Below are positions 12,378-25,383 of a stretch of 64,000 nucleotides of DNA, piece by piece (position 1 is the first letter of the stretch; every line of letters starts with the position of its first letter). The DNA lies in NCBI GenBank assembly GCA_026168455.1, contig CM047431.1, forward strand, positions 57,556,910 to 57,620,909. The letters are read 5' to 3'. Made by a program: the position numbers and the translations under genes. The DNA comes from Theocolax elegans (Eukaryota > Arthropoda > Insecta > Hymenoptera > Cerocephalidae). The notes under the pieces are model-generated. The model did no database searches. It saw nothing but the letters and a program-made list of their open reading frames with translations, and was not told where the DNA came from.

Positions 12378-12399
12378 CTCTCTCTCTCTCTCTCTCTCT
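12378..12399. repeat. CT microsatellite
   Basis: About eleven CT units. Confidence 0.85.
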
Positions 12400-14659
12400 A
12401 ATTAATTGTATATTTTTATTTGTGTTCCTTTCTACATATATTTTACATTTTATTTTATACTTATACACTCGCGCATCGTTTTAACTCTATTTATTTATAT
12501 ATACGCGGAGAGAATTTTCTTGTAAATTTTACCGTAAGAGCGAGGTAAAAGAATTATAACGATTCTCTTTACACAGGTTATGAATTTTTAGGGTCCTTTA
12601 TTTTGAACAGCTGATGCAAGTCCAAGGTTTACCGTGCTGTCACGGTTATTCATATTTAAAAATATTACCGCGACAGCGTATTAAAAATTGCAACAAAATA
12701 TCTTCCATGTATTATGACTTTCTAGGTTACTTTTTCTCGAGCAGCTGATACGAACTCGCGGTAATTATTTAATTAAAAAATTATCTTTGTTTACTTTATT
12801 TTATTGCATCTTTGATCACTGACGATACGTGTATGAACGTTTGTTAACCATCACTCTACATTTTGTGTGCAATTTATATAAGTTTCCGATCCCGAAGTAA
12901 AATGACAATTATTAATTGATCGATCGATCTCTCTATTTTACTAAATTGAAACGTTACTAAAATTAAATTGCATGAGGTATACATTTTAGCAGATTAATGC
13001 AAGTAATTTCATTCAAACCCTAATATTACTATATAGAAAATTAAAAAAAAAGAAAAAATCTCTACGTTACGTATAAAATATAATAAAATTTGTTAATATA
13101 CTTACTATATTTTTTTGGGTGTACAGTTTTTTTATACACAATGTCCACGCGCGATGGAATTCAATTACACAAATATTTCAAATGAAATTTTACACCGATC
13201 ATCCTTGTCTAAAAATTCTTTCGAAAATAAAAATACCTATCGTTCAATAAATTCTAACTTTGTGATATATGTAATATGTTATGTTAAAATTGTTGGGATA
13301 ATTAACGCGGTAATTACCAAATTAACGAGGTTCACCTCTCTATACGAAATTTGGTTAAAAACTGTTAAGTTATAAAAAACATGTGTTAATATGCAGGTAT
13401 GAGTAATAGAAAATGGTACGTGTCTAAATTCGTACATAGTGAATAGAAAAATGGTATTGTTCGAATACGCGTTATACAGTTTTATAACCTTAGATTTACT
13501 ACTAGACGATTTTTATTTATACGATATAGTTATCGCAAATCTGACAACGTGTCTCCTATAGTAAAAATTCAATCTATTTCTTATGTATAAACTGGACATT
13601 TTTAAAAAAATAAGCGAAAACTGTTTATTTAAAAGCTATTATAACCAGCAATTTTTTAACTCAAAACATTACAAATAAATTAATTTATACTAGGACAAGT
13701 CTAAGAAAAATGATCACCGTTCAGTGGAAGGGAACTGCTGAACACTGTTGGTTAATTTTTCTAAACGCGAGAGTGTTTTGCAATATACATATTTTTATTA
13801 CCAAATCTTCACGTATATAAAATTTCACGTGTATTCATTTTTTCAATGTTCTCTATGGATTACTCGGTGATATTCATACCGAAAATTTTCTTATTAAACA
13901 TTGGCACGAAATTAACGGTAGATCTGAGGAACTCACTGATATTTTCATAATAATTATAATAATAAATATGAATACAATATATGTCACAAGATATTTTACC
14001 GTTGTGCACTTTATAATTCCTACCCACATAATATAAGTAAGGAATAATTTTAATAATTGTAAAAATATATACAACATATTTTAATTAAAGAGTTTAAAAA
14101 CGTTTAATACTTATATTGTAATTAATAGTTCTTAATTAATTGATAAAATGATGTGGAGATCGTTTATATTTAATTTATATATGTAGGTAAATATCGACAG
14201 TAAATATTTCCATTTGATTATTACGTTGACCAGTGGCACTTTTCTACTATGGAGTGAACTTACTTAATTTAAACACAATCGAGTAAACAATTTTAATTTT
14301 AATGATGAATACGATGCTTCTCGATGTGTATTTAAACATTAATTATTATTACGCAAATATTAAAATACACCTATACTATTATTATCTATATATTATTAAC
14401 CGTAACTACTGTTTACTATAAAACACGATACAAATTACTTTAGCTCTGCAAAAATTATAATGAGTAAAAGATAATTTGTATACTGCGAATTTAACGTTAT
14501 GTATAATAAATTTTATAATACGGAATATCATAATAATGAGAAAATTTTGCCCATGTTTAAACTCTGGAATTATTTAGATACATTATATCGACAGCGTGCA
14601 GTTGTGTTTTAAAATAATTAATAATGTTGTTATATTGTGAGCAGTTAAGACAACTATTC

Positions 14660-15200
14660 AGGTTCACTCACAAACCCAAGTCTTTCAGGACTATTTTGGT
14701 TTGTTATTCACGAATTTCAAGGGTGTTTTCTTTAAAAATACGTCTACGAGAAGTTATTAACAATTTAATTGTTTAAGTGTCTATGAAATCGATTTGTTTG
14801 CTTAAAATTAGTTTATAACTACGTTAAATTATGGGATAATAACTTACAATTAATCACGCTTTTGAAATTTTGCAAAATGTTAAGTAGAACCCAAGATATT
14901 GCAAATTTAGTGGCTACTGTTATAAACTTAAGCTCGAGGCGCAACAGAGCAAATAGTGAGCGCGAAGCCGCGTGGAGCGAACTAAATAACATTTTGCAAA
15001 ATTTCAAAAACTTATTTGTAAGTTATTATTCCATAATTCAATGTAGTTAAAAACCAATTTTAACCAAAGAAATTGATTTCATAGCCATTTAAACAATTAC
15101 ATTGTTAATAACTGTTTGTAGATGCATTATTAAAGAAAACCTCGAAATTCGTGATCAGGGAACCAAAATAGTCCTAGAAAACTTGGGTTTCTGAATGGAC
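14660..15200. mobile_element. Foldback (long inverted repeat) element
   Basis: About 220-base arms, left about 14660-14880 and right about 14988-15200, are imperfect reverse complements. For example the left arm has GACTATTTTGGT and later TTGAAATTTTGCAAAATG, matched on the other strand of the right arm by the same words in the same order. The roughly 110-base loop (14880-14988) is GC-richer. No coding frame is real: mirrored MKFCKML frames on both strands simply reflect the palindrome. It could be a foldback MITE or the DNA for a hairpin RNA. Confidence 0.8.
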
Positions 15201-16425
15201 CTCCATCGGCTGCGAAACCCCCCCTGGCAGCCTAGCTCTTAGACTTCATGAAAGTAGTTGTTCGCTCTAATTATGGTTTCTATTCAATCGCAAATAAAAT
15301 TAAACGTTATTTCAATACATTTTACCATTTAATATTACTAATACACAACTGATCTATTACTTCAATTTAAGTCCATTTACTCAATTTCAGTTAGATAATC
15401 ATTGTTACCGCCAATCTATTGTAATATTATAGTTTCTAATTATAATGTTTATTATCATATGCGCATATCTAGTATATGTATAGGTTTACTCGATTTTAGT
15501 GAATAAACCAAACTAAATTAATTATTTACCGGCGTTTCAATGGCTATTTTTCCCATTCTACATACTTTTATTTGATAAAAAAAAACCGCTGCCAATCAAT
15601 TGGCACGTAACTTTCTCAAATTAATATGTCGATCCTGCATGTATAATATATTACTCCAATATAGTATTATTTAATTATTTATAAACAATATTTTACAACA
15701 TTTCGAAAAATATTATTCTTTTCTGATTGAAACTTGTATAGCTACTTATAGCTAGTTAAAAAAAATTGATGAATATTTGTGTATTAAAAAAGAAGTACAA
15801 GCTGTCTATATGAAAAATGTAATAAAAAAATGATTAAAATAGGAAAATAAAGGTCATTTCATCAATAATTCTCAATTAATATTGGTCATAATCTTCTATT
15901 TCAAATACTCCAAGAAGTTTTCTTCGTTATAAGAAAATTGTGTACAATAAAATTGAATTTTTCATCAAGTAGCATAGAAAATTTTAGATGGCATCAATTA
16001 AAAATTTAAAAAATTATCATTTTTGCTTTTCTTTAGATTTTCTAAAAGCAAACCAAAAATATGGTTACTTCCACATTAGACTGCTTTATAAGTAAACAAA
16101 ATTTAATAAAATTACATTTTAGATTATAACTTTTTCCTCGAAAACACATAATGCTATTATTATGTTCTATTTCCCACGATTTTTTTAAACATATTTAAAC
16201 AATTATTTTAGAGATACAAGCAATGAAACATTTTGTACAAAAATATATAATGTTTAATACGGGGGTATTAATAAATATTATGAGCTGAAAAACAATAGAG
16301 ATCGAAATTACCAAAATGACTACTCTTTCCTAAAATTTCAAGTGGATTAAATGCTTTTTATTCCTGAAAATGTCGACATAAAAACCCCAATTTTTTACAT
16401 TTTAATTGTATACATCAAAACTAAT
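14790..16425 (+). repeat. Direct tandem duplication, unit 1 (about 1.64 kb)
   Basis: Starts within the left arm of the foldback near the word TGTTTGCTTAAAATTAG and ends at ACATCAAAACTAAT. It is followed immediately by a second copy at 16426-18067. It contains the loop and right arm of the foldback plus about 1.2 kb of AT-rich, non-coding DNA. Confidence 0.9.
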
Positions 16426-18067
16426 CGATGTGTTTGCTTAAAATTAGTTTATAACTACGTTAAATTATGGGATTTAATAACGTACAATTAATTCACAGCC
16501 TTTTTGAAATTTTGCAAAATGTAAGTAGAACCCAAGATATTGCAAATTAGTGGCTACTGTTATAACTTAAGCTCGAGGCGCAACAGAGCAAATAGTGAGC
16601 GCGAAGCCGCGTGGAGCGAACTAAATAACATTTTGCAAAATTTCAAAAACTTCTTGGTAAGTTATTATTCCATAATTCAATGTAGTTAAAAACCAATTTT
16701 AACCAAAGAAATTGATTTCATAGCCATTTAAACAATTACATTGTTAATAACTGTTTGTAGATGCTTATTAAAGAAAACTCGAAATTTCGTGATCAGGAAC
16801 CAAAATAGTCCTAGAAAAACTTGGGTTTTCTGAATGGACCTCCATCGGCTGCGAAACCCCCCCTGGCAGCCTAGCTCTTAGACTTCATGAAAGTAGTTGT
16901 TCGCTCTAATTATGGTTTTCTATTCAATCGCAAATAAAATTAAACGTTATTTCAATACATTTTACCATTTAATATTACTAATACACAACTGATCTATTAC
17001 TTCAATTTAAGTCCATTTACTCAATTTCAGTTAGATAATCATTGTTACCGCCAATCTATTGTAATATTATAGTTTCTAATTATAATGTTTATTATCATAT
17101 GCGCATATCTAGTATATGTATAGGTTTACTCGATTTTAGTGAATAAACCAAACTAAATTAATTATTTACCGGCGTTTCAATGGCTATTTTTCCCATTCTA
17201 CATACTTTTATTTGATAAAAAAAAACCGCTGCCAATCAATTGGCACGTAACTTTCTCAAATTAATATGTCGATCCTGCATGTATAATATATTACTCCAAT
17301 ATAGTATTATTTAATTATTTATAAACAATATTTTACAACATTTCGAAAAATATTATTCTTTTCTGATTGAAACTTGTATAGCTACTTATAGCTAGTTAAA
17401 AAAATTGATGAATATTTGTGTATTAAAAAAGAAGTACAAGCTGTCTATATGAAAAATGTAATAAAAAATGATTAAAATAGGAAAATAAAGGTCATTTCAT
17501 CAATAATTCTCAATTAATATTGGTCATAATCTTCTATTTCAAATACTCCAAGAAGTTTTCTTCGTTATAAGAAAATTGTGTACAATAAAATTGAATTTTT
17601 CATCAAGTAGCATAGAAAATTTTAGATGGCATCAATTAAAAATTTAAAAAATTATCATTTTTTGCTTTTCTTTAGATTTTCTAAAAGCAAACCAAAAATA
17701 TGGTTACTTCCACATTAGACTGCTTTATAAGTAAACAAAATTTTAATAAAAATTACATTTTAGATTATAACTTTTTCTCGAAAACACATAATGCTATTAT
17801 TATGTTCTATTTCCACGATTTTTTTTCAACATATTTAAACAATTATTTTAGAGATACAAGCAATGAAACATTTTGTACAAAAATATATAATGTTTAATAA
17901 CGTGGGTATTAATAAATATTATGAGCTGAAAAACAATAGAGATCGAAATTACCAAAATGACTACTCTTTCCTAAAATTTCAAGTGGATTAAATGCTTTTT
18001 ATTCCTGAAAATGTTCGACATAAAAACCCCAATTTTTTACATTTTAATTGTATACATCAAAACTAAT
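16426..18067 (+). repeat. Direct tandem duplication, unit 2 (about 1.64 kb)
   Basis: Collinear with 14790-16425 throughout. The differences are mainly one- or two-base indels in homopolymers and are most frequent in the first 400 bases. It has the right arm of the foldback but only the inner part of the left arm. See the finding on possible misassembly. Confidence 0.9.
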
Positions 18068-18440
18068 CGATATAATTACTGGAAATTTTTACAGTTTATA
18101 TAACCATTAGATGATTCTTTAATCTTAAATTTTTTCTGCACATTAGAATTATTAATTTCCAAAATATAAAATAATCAAAAGAAAAATTCATTTTTTTAAA
18201 TAACAAAAAACTAATAGATATAATTGATGAATCCAAAATAAAGCGGATAGATTTTTGTATTCTCTATACAGTACATTTGGCCCAATTAAAAAAAAATAAT
18301 AATATTAAACAAAAACTATTTGATGGATAAATAACCGTAAAGTCTTTACTGGAATTCGGAAAATAAAAAGCAAACTACACACGCAAGCTGAGCGATATTG
18401 ACCGAGTAGTTTCGAAAATACGGCGGTATACGTACATACG

Positions 18441-18478
18441 CACACAGACACACACACACACACACACACAGACACACA
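18441..18478. repeat. CA microsatellite
   Basis: CACACA units with two GA interruptions. Confidence 0.85.
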
Positions 18479-19500
18479 TATCCATGCAGACATTTTCTAA
18501 ATACCCGTGATTTCGAATCCTGACGGTCGAAAAATATTACTATTACAAAGTTCCCTCATATATATACACATAATACTAACCATTTTTTTACATCGAGATC
18601 ATATAAAATAATTATGTACGTTTGACTTAGTACGTGCAGTCAATATTATATTAAATTTGTAGCATCAAGTGTAAGTTTCTCTGCACGTTAATTAACTATT
18701 GTAATTGTAATTGTAATATATTATTTTGTATTGTACAAAATGTAGAAAAAATGTGACAAAAAATGTGAAATATAAGTAGTTGTTGGGAACTTGTTAATAA
18801 TACGTTTTCAACAAATTTGACGTTCGTCAGGAGAATGTACGCCAAGAAAGTCGCATACGTCAAGTAAAGGGAAAATCTTGGTATGCGAAGACATGTGCGA
18901 AACGAGAGAAAGAGGAAGAGAGATGGAGAGTTGGTCGACTGCTGTGAGAGAGAGCGTGAGCTTACGTAAATAGGATGCCGCGCGATGCCGAGGTTCGAAT
19001 TCACCAACCACTTGGAATTCCAATGTACGCGGACGCCCGGGTGACCCTCTCTCGCGAATCAACGCGATCGGACACGAGCACTCAATTGAACTGACCTCTA
19101 ATTGCATAGCATGTTCTACACGGTTTAGTCCTCTATATATCCGACATTCTTTATTTTCTTATCGTTTATTTCTTTATCAATATACACCATGGTATTAACC
19201 TGATTTATACCCATTGAGATATATGTATGTCAATTATTACATTTTTATTTAATAAAATCTATTATTTCATTTAAGTGAGGTACGAAAATTATTGAACTAT
19301 TCAGCCTTTTACTATAGTTTAAATGCATCCTTAAAAAATGATTATAGATATACCGAAAATGTATATTTGTTTCCGTATACAAAAGAATTTCGTTTTATTC
19401 AATAATTCAATGCTTATGTTTGGGTTTTCCATACATATATATGTAAATACTAAACTTTGTCAAATCAGTGTAATAGTTAATGTTTTTTACTCGGTCTGTA

Positions 19501-19559
19501 ATATAGTAAAATTTTTAACTAAAAAGTTATATAATATAGTAAAGTTTTTAAGTAAAAAG
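19501..19559 (+). repeat. Two-copy tandem repeat, 33 bp period
   Basis: A 26-base word beginning ATATAGTAAA at 19501 recurs at 19534 with two substitutions. Confidence 0.75.
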
Positions 19560-19718
19560 CCGTTTGACCGAAAATTGCCATGAGTCCGTTAGTAAATTAT
19601 AAAAAGTGAATTAAATACTGTTATTATTATTATTCAATAACTAATACTCTTTATGAATTTGTTAAAAGGACTATGTTATTATTAACTTTTAACCAAAATT
19701 GTTTACCAACAATGAGTA

Positions 19719-20056
19719 CCATGATTTTTTTACCATCATGCACTTACCTCGCGAGAATATATGTATATCAAGAAACACTTGATCGAATAGTCTGAAATTT
19801 TAAAGGTAAAACAGTAAAGTAGGGTTACTGAAAATATTTCAAAAGTTTATATTTGATATATTATTAACCTTTTTATTTTACATAATTTTTAACCTATATT
19901 ATTGGAAAAACCTATATTATGGAAAAACCAGTATTATTTAATACACTGTTTTTAAATTCTATTGTAGATTCATGTTCAGTTTTTACTACTGTTGAAATTT
20001 CAGGCTATTTGAGGTACATTTTGACGCGGCAAGTGCATTGTGTTACAAAATCATGG
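19719..20056. mobile_element. 338 bp MITE with TA target duplication
   Basis: The left end CCATGATTTTTTTACC...ATGCACTTACC and the right end on the other strand CCATGATTTTGTAAC...ATGCACTTGCC form about 33-base inverted repeats. TA borders both sides (19717-19718, 20057-20058). The interior is AT-rich and non-coding. The pattern is consistent with a Tc1/mariner-type MITE distinct from the other families in the window. Confidence 0.75.
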
Positions 20057-21413
20057 TACAAAGAGTAATTGATTAAAAGAGGTTATAACAATTTTCGTGC
20101 AAATAAATTAATTAAAAATTATATAAATTATTTAAAAAAAATTAAAATATACGTTAAAACATTAGGTAATAAATTATTATTTGTTTGTAATACATTATTT
20201 TTTACTAAAATTTAACCATTGTTTCATTGTTTCGAATTTTGGTATAAAATGGCTAATTATAACCCGCAAAATATTAAATTTCATCGTCCACTCAGTGATA
20301 ATGTTGCAATATCTTCGAGGGTTAAGTAAACACCCGAACACCGAATGTAACTTTTTGTTCGTCTATGTGGAAAAATAAAGTTTGTTTACCTGTCACCGCG
20401 CGGACATAAACTGTCAGGAACCCATCACCAACAAATCGAAGGCCCAACGGTCCTGGGAATAAATTGAATAATCAATGTCATTCGATAGCGAACCACACGT
20501 TTGACCTTCGTGGAATTGTTGGAGAAGAAAGCACCTCGAGAGTCTCGGCGGCATAACAAGATTATTTTTGTCGGAAAAGTGAATTTTCTCACTCGGTGAA
20601 TGGGTTGGTCGAAACGATCCAGCCCGACGAGGACCTCGCTATACGAGAAAGAGGAGAAAAATAAACCCTCGTTCTAGAACTCGATTTGCCATTTATCGAC
20701 CTCGCGTTCAATGGCCGGTAGAGTCGCGACAAACTCCCTCGTGTCCCTAGCTTCGGTCGTTGCCCTATTTTTTTTTTCTTTTTCATCCCGTTGCGGTGTC
20801 AGTTTTGTCCTTTCTCTTTTTTCTTTATTTTCCTTTCTACACACCCCTCCCAAATATTTGGCTTTCTCTCTCTTTATATCCCCTTTTTTTATTTGCGTAT
20901 ATTAAACGTCCTTCGAAGCGCGCGATACCACTTTCATTTTTTATTGTGGGTGTTGTATCGCGATATATCTTCCGTTTGATTCCGAGTTTCGTTGATCGTA
21001 CAAGGTACATTGTCTCCCCCGGTGAAACTGATTTGTAATCCCAAAATTTGCGTTTTGGGTGAAACATTACGTGTGTGTGTGTGTATATATATATGATTAT
21101 TCGCGTTAAACGGAAAAGCTGAGTATACGTATATACGAAGGCAGAGTGGAAATATTCATATGCGCCACTCGATCGACAGAAATTTCTTTTTTTCCCAAAT
21201 GTTTCCTCGACGCGAACGTAGAATCTCAATTCGGTCGTTGCCCCGGTCTCCCCTTCCGATTCTTCTTCCTTTTTATTTTGGTTCTTGGGAATCCTTATCC
21301 GACGAGTCATACCAACCCCTCGTTGTTGAGAAAGGGGGCCGAGAGGAACGCCAATACAAAGGAAAAAGATGAAACGAACAACGCCTATTCGGCTCTGCAT
21401 GCTTATGCCTCCA

Positions 21414-21440
21414 CTCTCTCTCTCTCTCTCTCGCTCTCTT
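21414..21440. repeat. CT microsatellite
   Basis: CT units with one CG interruption. Confidence 0.8.
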
Positions 21441-21899
21441 TACTTTTAATTTGTTTTGTATTTCATGTACTTTATTTTTATCGCATAGTGGGGATATTTT
21501 TGTTGACCGACGAACTTTTTCAATAGCTATTATCCATCGATATCCATCATATGTATTCGTCGAAACTTTTAAACCTTCATGGATATAGTTAATCAGTGCA
21601 GATGGAGAGAGTGTGATATTTGATTAGCAACCTAAATTTTATCTTCATTACAAATATTATGATTCGTTTTCGGTTTATCTTTCACGCGTACACCCGCACA
21701 TCACTGCCAGGAGTAACCATTTTTATTACGAAATTTCCGTCGTCCAAAACGATTAATTTTAAAAATAACTCCTAGTCGAATATTCGATACATTATTTCAA
21801 AGATGTATCGTATAATGTGCTGATAAAGGTTTTTTAAACGAAAAGAAAAAAAAAAAATAAAACTTGACGCAAGGGGTACATTATCAAAATGAAGTTTGA

Positions 21900-22140
21900 A
21901 AACCAGAATAAGTTTATTGGACACTGCAGTGACCGACTAAGAACCGCGAGATTTCCAAAGGGTTCTGCGATAATGATCCCAGTCGGCGAATAATTGGGAC
22001 GTCGCGACGTAATAACCGTCGGTTCCTGCGGCTGCGGCTCCCACGGGCGGTTGCTCGCCAAGTTTATGCCCACGTGGGATGTATATCCACTATATCCACT
22101 CGCACGCGCATTACTACTTTGCGCATTTTGAAACGCGACA
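21900..22140. promoter_or_regulatory. GC-rich block with CACGTG E-box
   Basis: A GC-rich stretch in AT-rich DNA with GTCGCGACGT near 22000 and CCCACGTGGG, a palindromic E-box, near 22068-22077. A minus-strand frame of 79 codons is open across it, but it runs into a poly-Phe tract and has no recognisable fold. A conserved regulatory element is as likely as an exon. Confidence 0.25.
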
Positions 22141-24826
22141 TTTTTTTTTTTAAACGACCGCGCGTAATGTACAATTAATTTGTACCGTTGCGGGTACTTC
22201 CGATAGAAATACCTATACGTTTATATGCAATTTTCATAATTGTTATACTTATTTTATGATGTTTAATTAGTGGGGTGCCAAACTCGTAATGTTACCGTTC
22301 GAGGTAATTACCGATTAGGAACGTACTGTTTTTACATTAATTAAGCTTTTACATATATTGAAGGCTTCCGAATTACAGAAACCTATTTGCAATTACACAA
22401 AAATTTTAAAATCTATAATACTACTAAGATAAATCGCAGATACTGTGGAAAACGAGTCGAACCGAACGTTTCACTAAACAATTAAATTTTTAATGAATTA
22501 TATGGAAATAACCAGTTTCACTCAGTAACATATATATAGCTATAAAACAGTGATACACAGCTGTCCAAAAAACTCGTCGATTTATCAATAAAAAACACTT
22601 GAAAAAATTCATAGATTATTTTCAAAGGAAACACTTTGAATCTGTGAATGATAACATTGTTACAGAAAGTTTCTTTCAATAAATTGAATTCCTCGTTTAA
22701 AAATAAAAATCAATCTTTTTTCTGTTTCTTGGGGTTCACATCCAATTAAAGAATGGTGAGGTAAGAAATATAAGAAATGTGTATTATCGTATGTATCAAT
22801 GTAAACGCGACAAAACAAAAATGTTTGAAAAAATACGTGTTTTAGACAACAAACGTAATTTGTCTTTCTTTTTCTCGCTCTCTTGCTCTTTATATTTAAA
22901 CATTCAAAGCGTAAATAAAGTTACGTAGTAAAACAGAAAACCTATAGGTGTGCGCTTATATATGTGAGATGACTACTAGGTATCATATAAATTACTATGT
23001 TGTATAGTAAAATTCACGATATATCTGTTAAATTGTCCAAAATTTGTAATATAAATTTTATTATACAGCATAATAATTTTTATCATTTGTCAAGTTTAAA
23101 TATCGACTAATCAATAACATTGTCGTTTTTGCTACAACATTTTTCGCAGTGTACATAGATATATATATTATATTAATTTTAAGTGAATATGGAAATAGTT
23201 CAACCAAATCCCAATTCGTTTCATAATTTGAAACTTATTCACATATATTGACAAAAAAACATCTTGTTCCGTAAAATAGTTTTAGCTTCATCTCTCTCTC
23301 CGTCTCTCTGTTCTTGGCATGTTTTAGTTTGTCGGTCAGCAAATAACAGGTCGTTTTAAAAGTGCGGAAAAGCTACGTAAATAAGAACTGCAACGTCACG
23401 TCAAAAAGATACTTTTTCCCGACGTAACGTGCTACTGCTGGAAGAGTTTGCCTCGTTAAATTATTTTTGATAAAGGGTATTTTGAATTTTACGTATAATG
23501 ACGATATAAAAAGTGACTTTCTTAAACACAAATATACATGATTACATGCGCAAATTATTATTTAGTAGGAATTTAACATTACTTATAATCAACTTATATA
23601 TATCGAACTTTAAGTGCAGTAGCTCTTGACCATAACAACATAACCTAAATTTTTTTTAAAATGGTCATTTAGCAAAATGCAGTGACTCACTTTTGGCGGA
23701 AATGAAAAAGTCACTCTCTGTATAACGAATTTAGAGAGTGGCACGTTGTATCCTCATTCGGTCGAAGGGGTGAAACTAATAGTATCCCGAAATGTAAAGC
23801 CTTCACAACTAGATATGTATATATGGTTTGCGTACTATTGTAATACGTCCATATATTGTGTTTGATACAATGCATCTTGTCAGATTGAAATTCTACGAGG
23901 TCAAAAGTTTACTGCTAACCTCAGCAAAGTCTGTGTTATTAACCGCGAGAATAAACAAGTTGTTGTTGTTGTTTCTGTATAATTTAAAATAAGTTGTAAT
24001 CGTAGTTTATAATGTGATGTAAAAAGGAAATGAAAAAAAATAAATAAATAAAAATGTGGAATATAAAATTTTGTACATTTCCGAGCCGAATGAATCGAAT
24101 GTATCTTGGAACTTAGCTCGAGTTGGCCAGGTTAGCCTGATAAGAGCGTCCTTACATAAAGAATAATTTCTATTATTAAAATGCTCAAATTCTGACTCAT
24201 CGGTTTCGTCAACGATGTTTACATAGCACCTAAAGTCATCAGATTCATCGTCTTCAATCTTGAACTTGCATTTTATTGATTAACCGGTTAATATTTAATT
24301 GTAATATTCGGCACTCGATCGATTGTTACTCACTATTAATACGTATCTGATTTGCGACACACCGAAATAAAAATTTCGTGAATGCAATAAAATATTTTAT
24401 CGAATAAATAATAAATCTTTATATAAAGCTGATGAAGGTTTAGCATCTGTTATACCTTTTTATTTCCATTAAAATTTCATTTGATTTAATTAATATTTTT
24501 TAATTTCGAACAGTTGTTTCCACCACATTTAATATTAGTGTACATTTCGACCGATGAAACCCCGGTAAATGAAGGCTGCGATCAGGGAAATTGAAAGAAT
24601 AGGGATATACGATAACAAGGAAAGAAAAGAAACAGCTATATGAAAAATTGGTTGTTATTTTTAATAGAACCTTTTATACATCAATTTTTGGATACATTAG
24701 ATATTATTTGTGATTACACTCTTTCAACTAATCGTTTAAACTTTTGGCACGGTATCGCCACACGACTTAAATATATGAGGAGTGGCAGATAAGAAGTGTC
24801 AGGTCGTATCGTCGATGCTCCATCGG

Positions 24827-24900
24827 GTGGACGGTAGCTCGATGGTTAGAGCGCGCGATTCGCACGCTGTGGTGTCCCCGGGTCAAATCCCGCAATCCAC
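24827..24900 (+). pseudogene. tRNA-like sequence (degenerate tRNA or tRNA-derived SINE head)
   Basis: Seventy-four bases with partial cloverleaf. The acceptor starts GTGGA and pairs with the terminal TCCAC, but the inner two pairs fail. The D arm GCTC-GATGGTTA-GAGC is intact. The anticodon stem is only three pairs around ATTCGCA, which would read TCG (Arg) if real. The T arm GGGTCAAATCCC lacks one base of the usual GGTTCAAATCC. An oligo-T run follows at 24902-24912, as at pol III terminators. The defects argue for a pseudogene, or a real tRNA with base-call errors. Confidence 0.5.
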
Positions 24901-24905
24901 CTTTT

Positions 24906-25345
24906 TATTTTTCGCTTCTCTTCTTTTCGTACGTAATACTTTATATAAGCTTTTCTTATTTTCTAGTAAACCGAAAAATGTCTAAATATAAAAAGCTTAT
25001 GCAAAGTAAAAATTGCTTGAAAGAATATTCACAAAAAATTTGGAAAAAGAAATCGAAAAATTGATGTGACGCAAGTAGCATTCGGCACAGAACACTAATT
25101 TTGATACGTTTAACTGCATGACTTTGGTCAAAACGAGTCTGTCTTGTAGAAACTTTCAAAAAAATATTATAATATTATAAAAGTTTTAGATGATCATTAA
25201 GATGAAAAACAAAAAATAATGTTGTTCGATGTAACATTTAAACATACTGTGCACGGGTATGATTCGACCCAAAACCTACTTGACCTAGCAGCCTACGTAC
25301 GTGGCTTATTGCTCTCCCTTAGAAATTAATGGTGTTTCTTATAGG

Positions 25346-25349
<4 letters not shown>
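24906..25349. other. AT-rich non-coding stretch
   Basis: No gene seen between the tRNA-like sequence and the GA microsatellite. Confidence 0.5.

Positions 25350-25379
<30 letters not shown>
25350..25379. repeat. GA microsatellite
   Basis: About fifteen GA units abutting the start of the tandem duplication. The duplication breakpoint falls in this repeat. Confidence 0.9.

Positions 25380-25383
<4 letters not shown>

Larger units (their letters stand above)
10732..14659. other. Non-coding region with a GC-rich island and microsatellites
   Basis: Mostly AT-rich. It includes the GC-rich block at 11290-11640, a G-run at 12037-12059 and a CT microsatellite at 12378-12399. No credible exon is seen; short frames at 11.3-11.7 kb overlap each other on both strands and look like composition effects. 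Confidence 0.5.
18068..19716. other. Non-coding region with CA microsatellite
   Basis: A CA-rich tract lies at 18441-18478, a GC-richer patch at about 18880-19110, and a two-copy 33 bp tandem repeat at 19501-19559 (ATATAGTAAA...AAAAAG). No gene recognised. Confidence 0.5.
20059..24780. other. Non-coding region with several GC-richer blocks
   Basis: GC-richer blocks occur at about 20380-20790, 20960-21400 and 21900-22140, separated by AT-rich DNA. There are overlapping open frames on both strands around 20.6-21.5 kb but no domain and no consistent splice signals, so I do not call an exon. A CT microsatellite is at 21414-21440. Confidence 0.45.

Noticed and set aside
14819..15050. Paired MKFCKML frames on both strands
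   Set aside because: They are mirror images produced by the palindromic foldback, not genes.
18696..19107. Two overlapping minus-strand frames of about 100 codons
   Set aside because: They overlap in different frames, lack domains and contain GA-repeat translation (Ser/Leu-rich).
20837..21400. 187-codon minus-strand open frame with overlapping plus-strand frames
   Set aside because: Sits in a GC-richer, CT-rich block, has no domain, starts with low-complexity and overlaps several frames on the other strand; looks like a composition effect.
23711..23739. CACTCTCT...AGAGAGTG short hairpin
   Set aside because: An eight-base stem is within chance expectation in 64 kb and has no oligo-T or precursor-like context.
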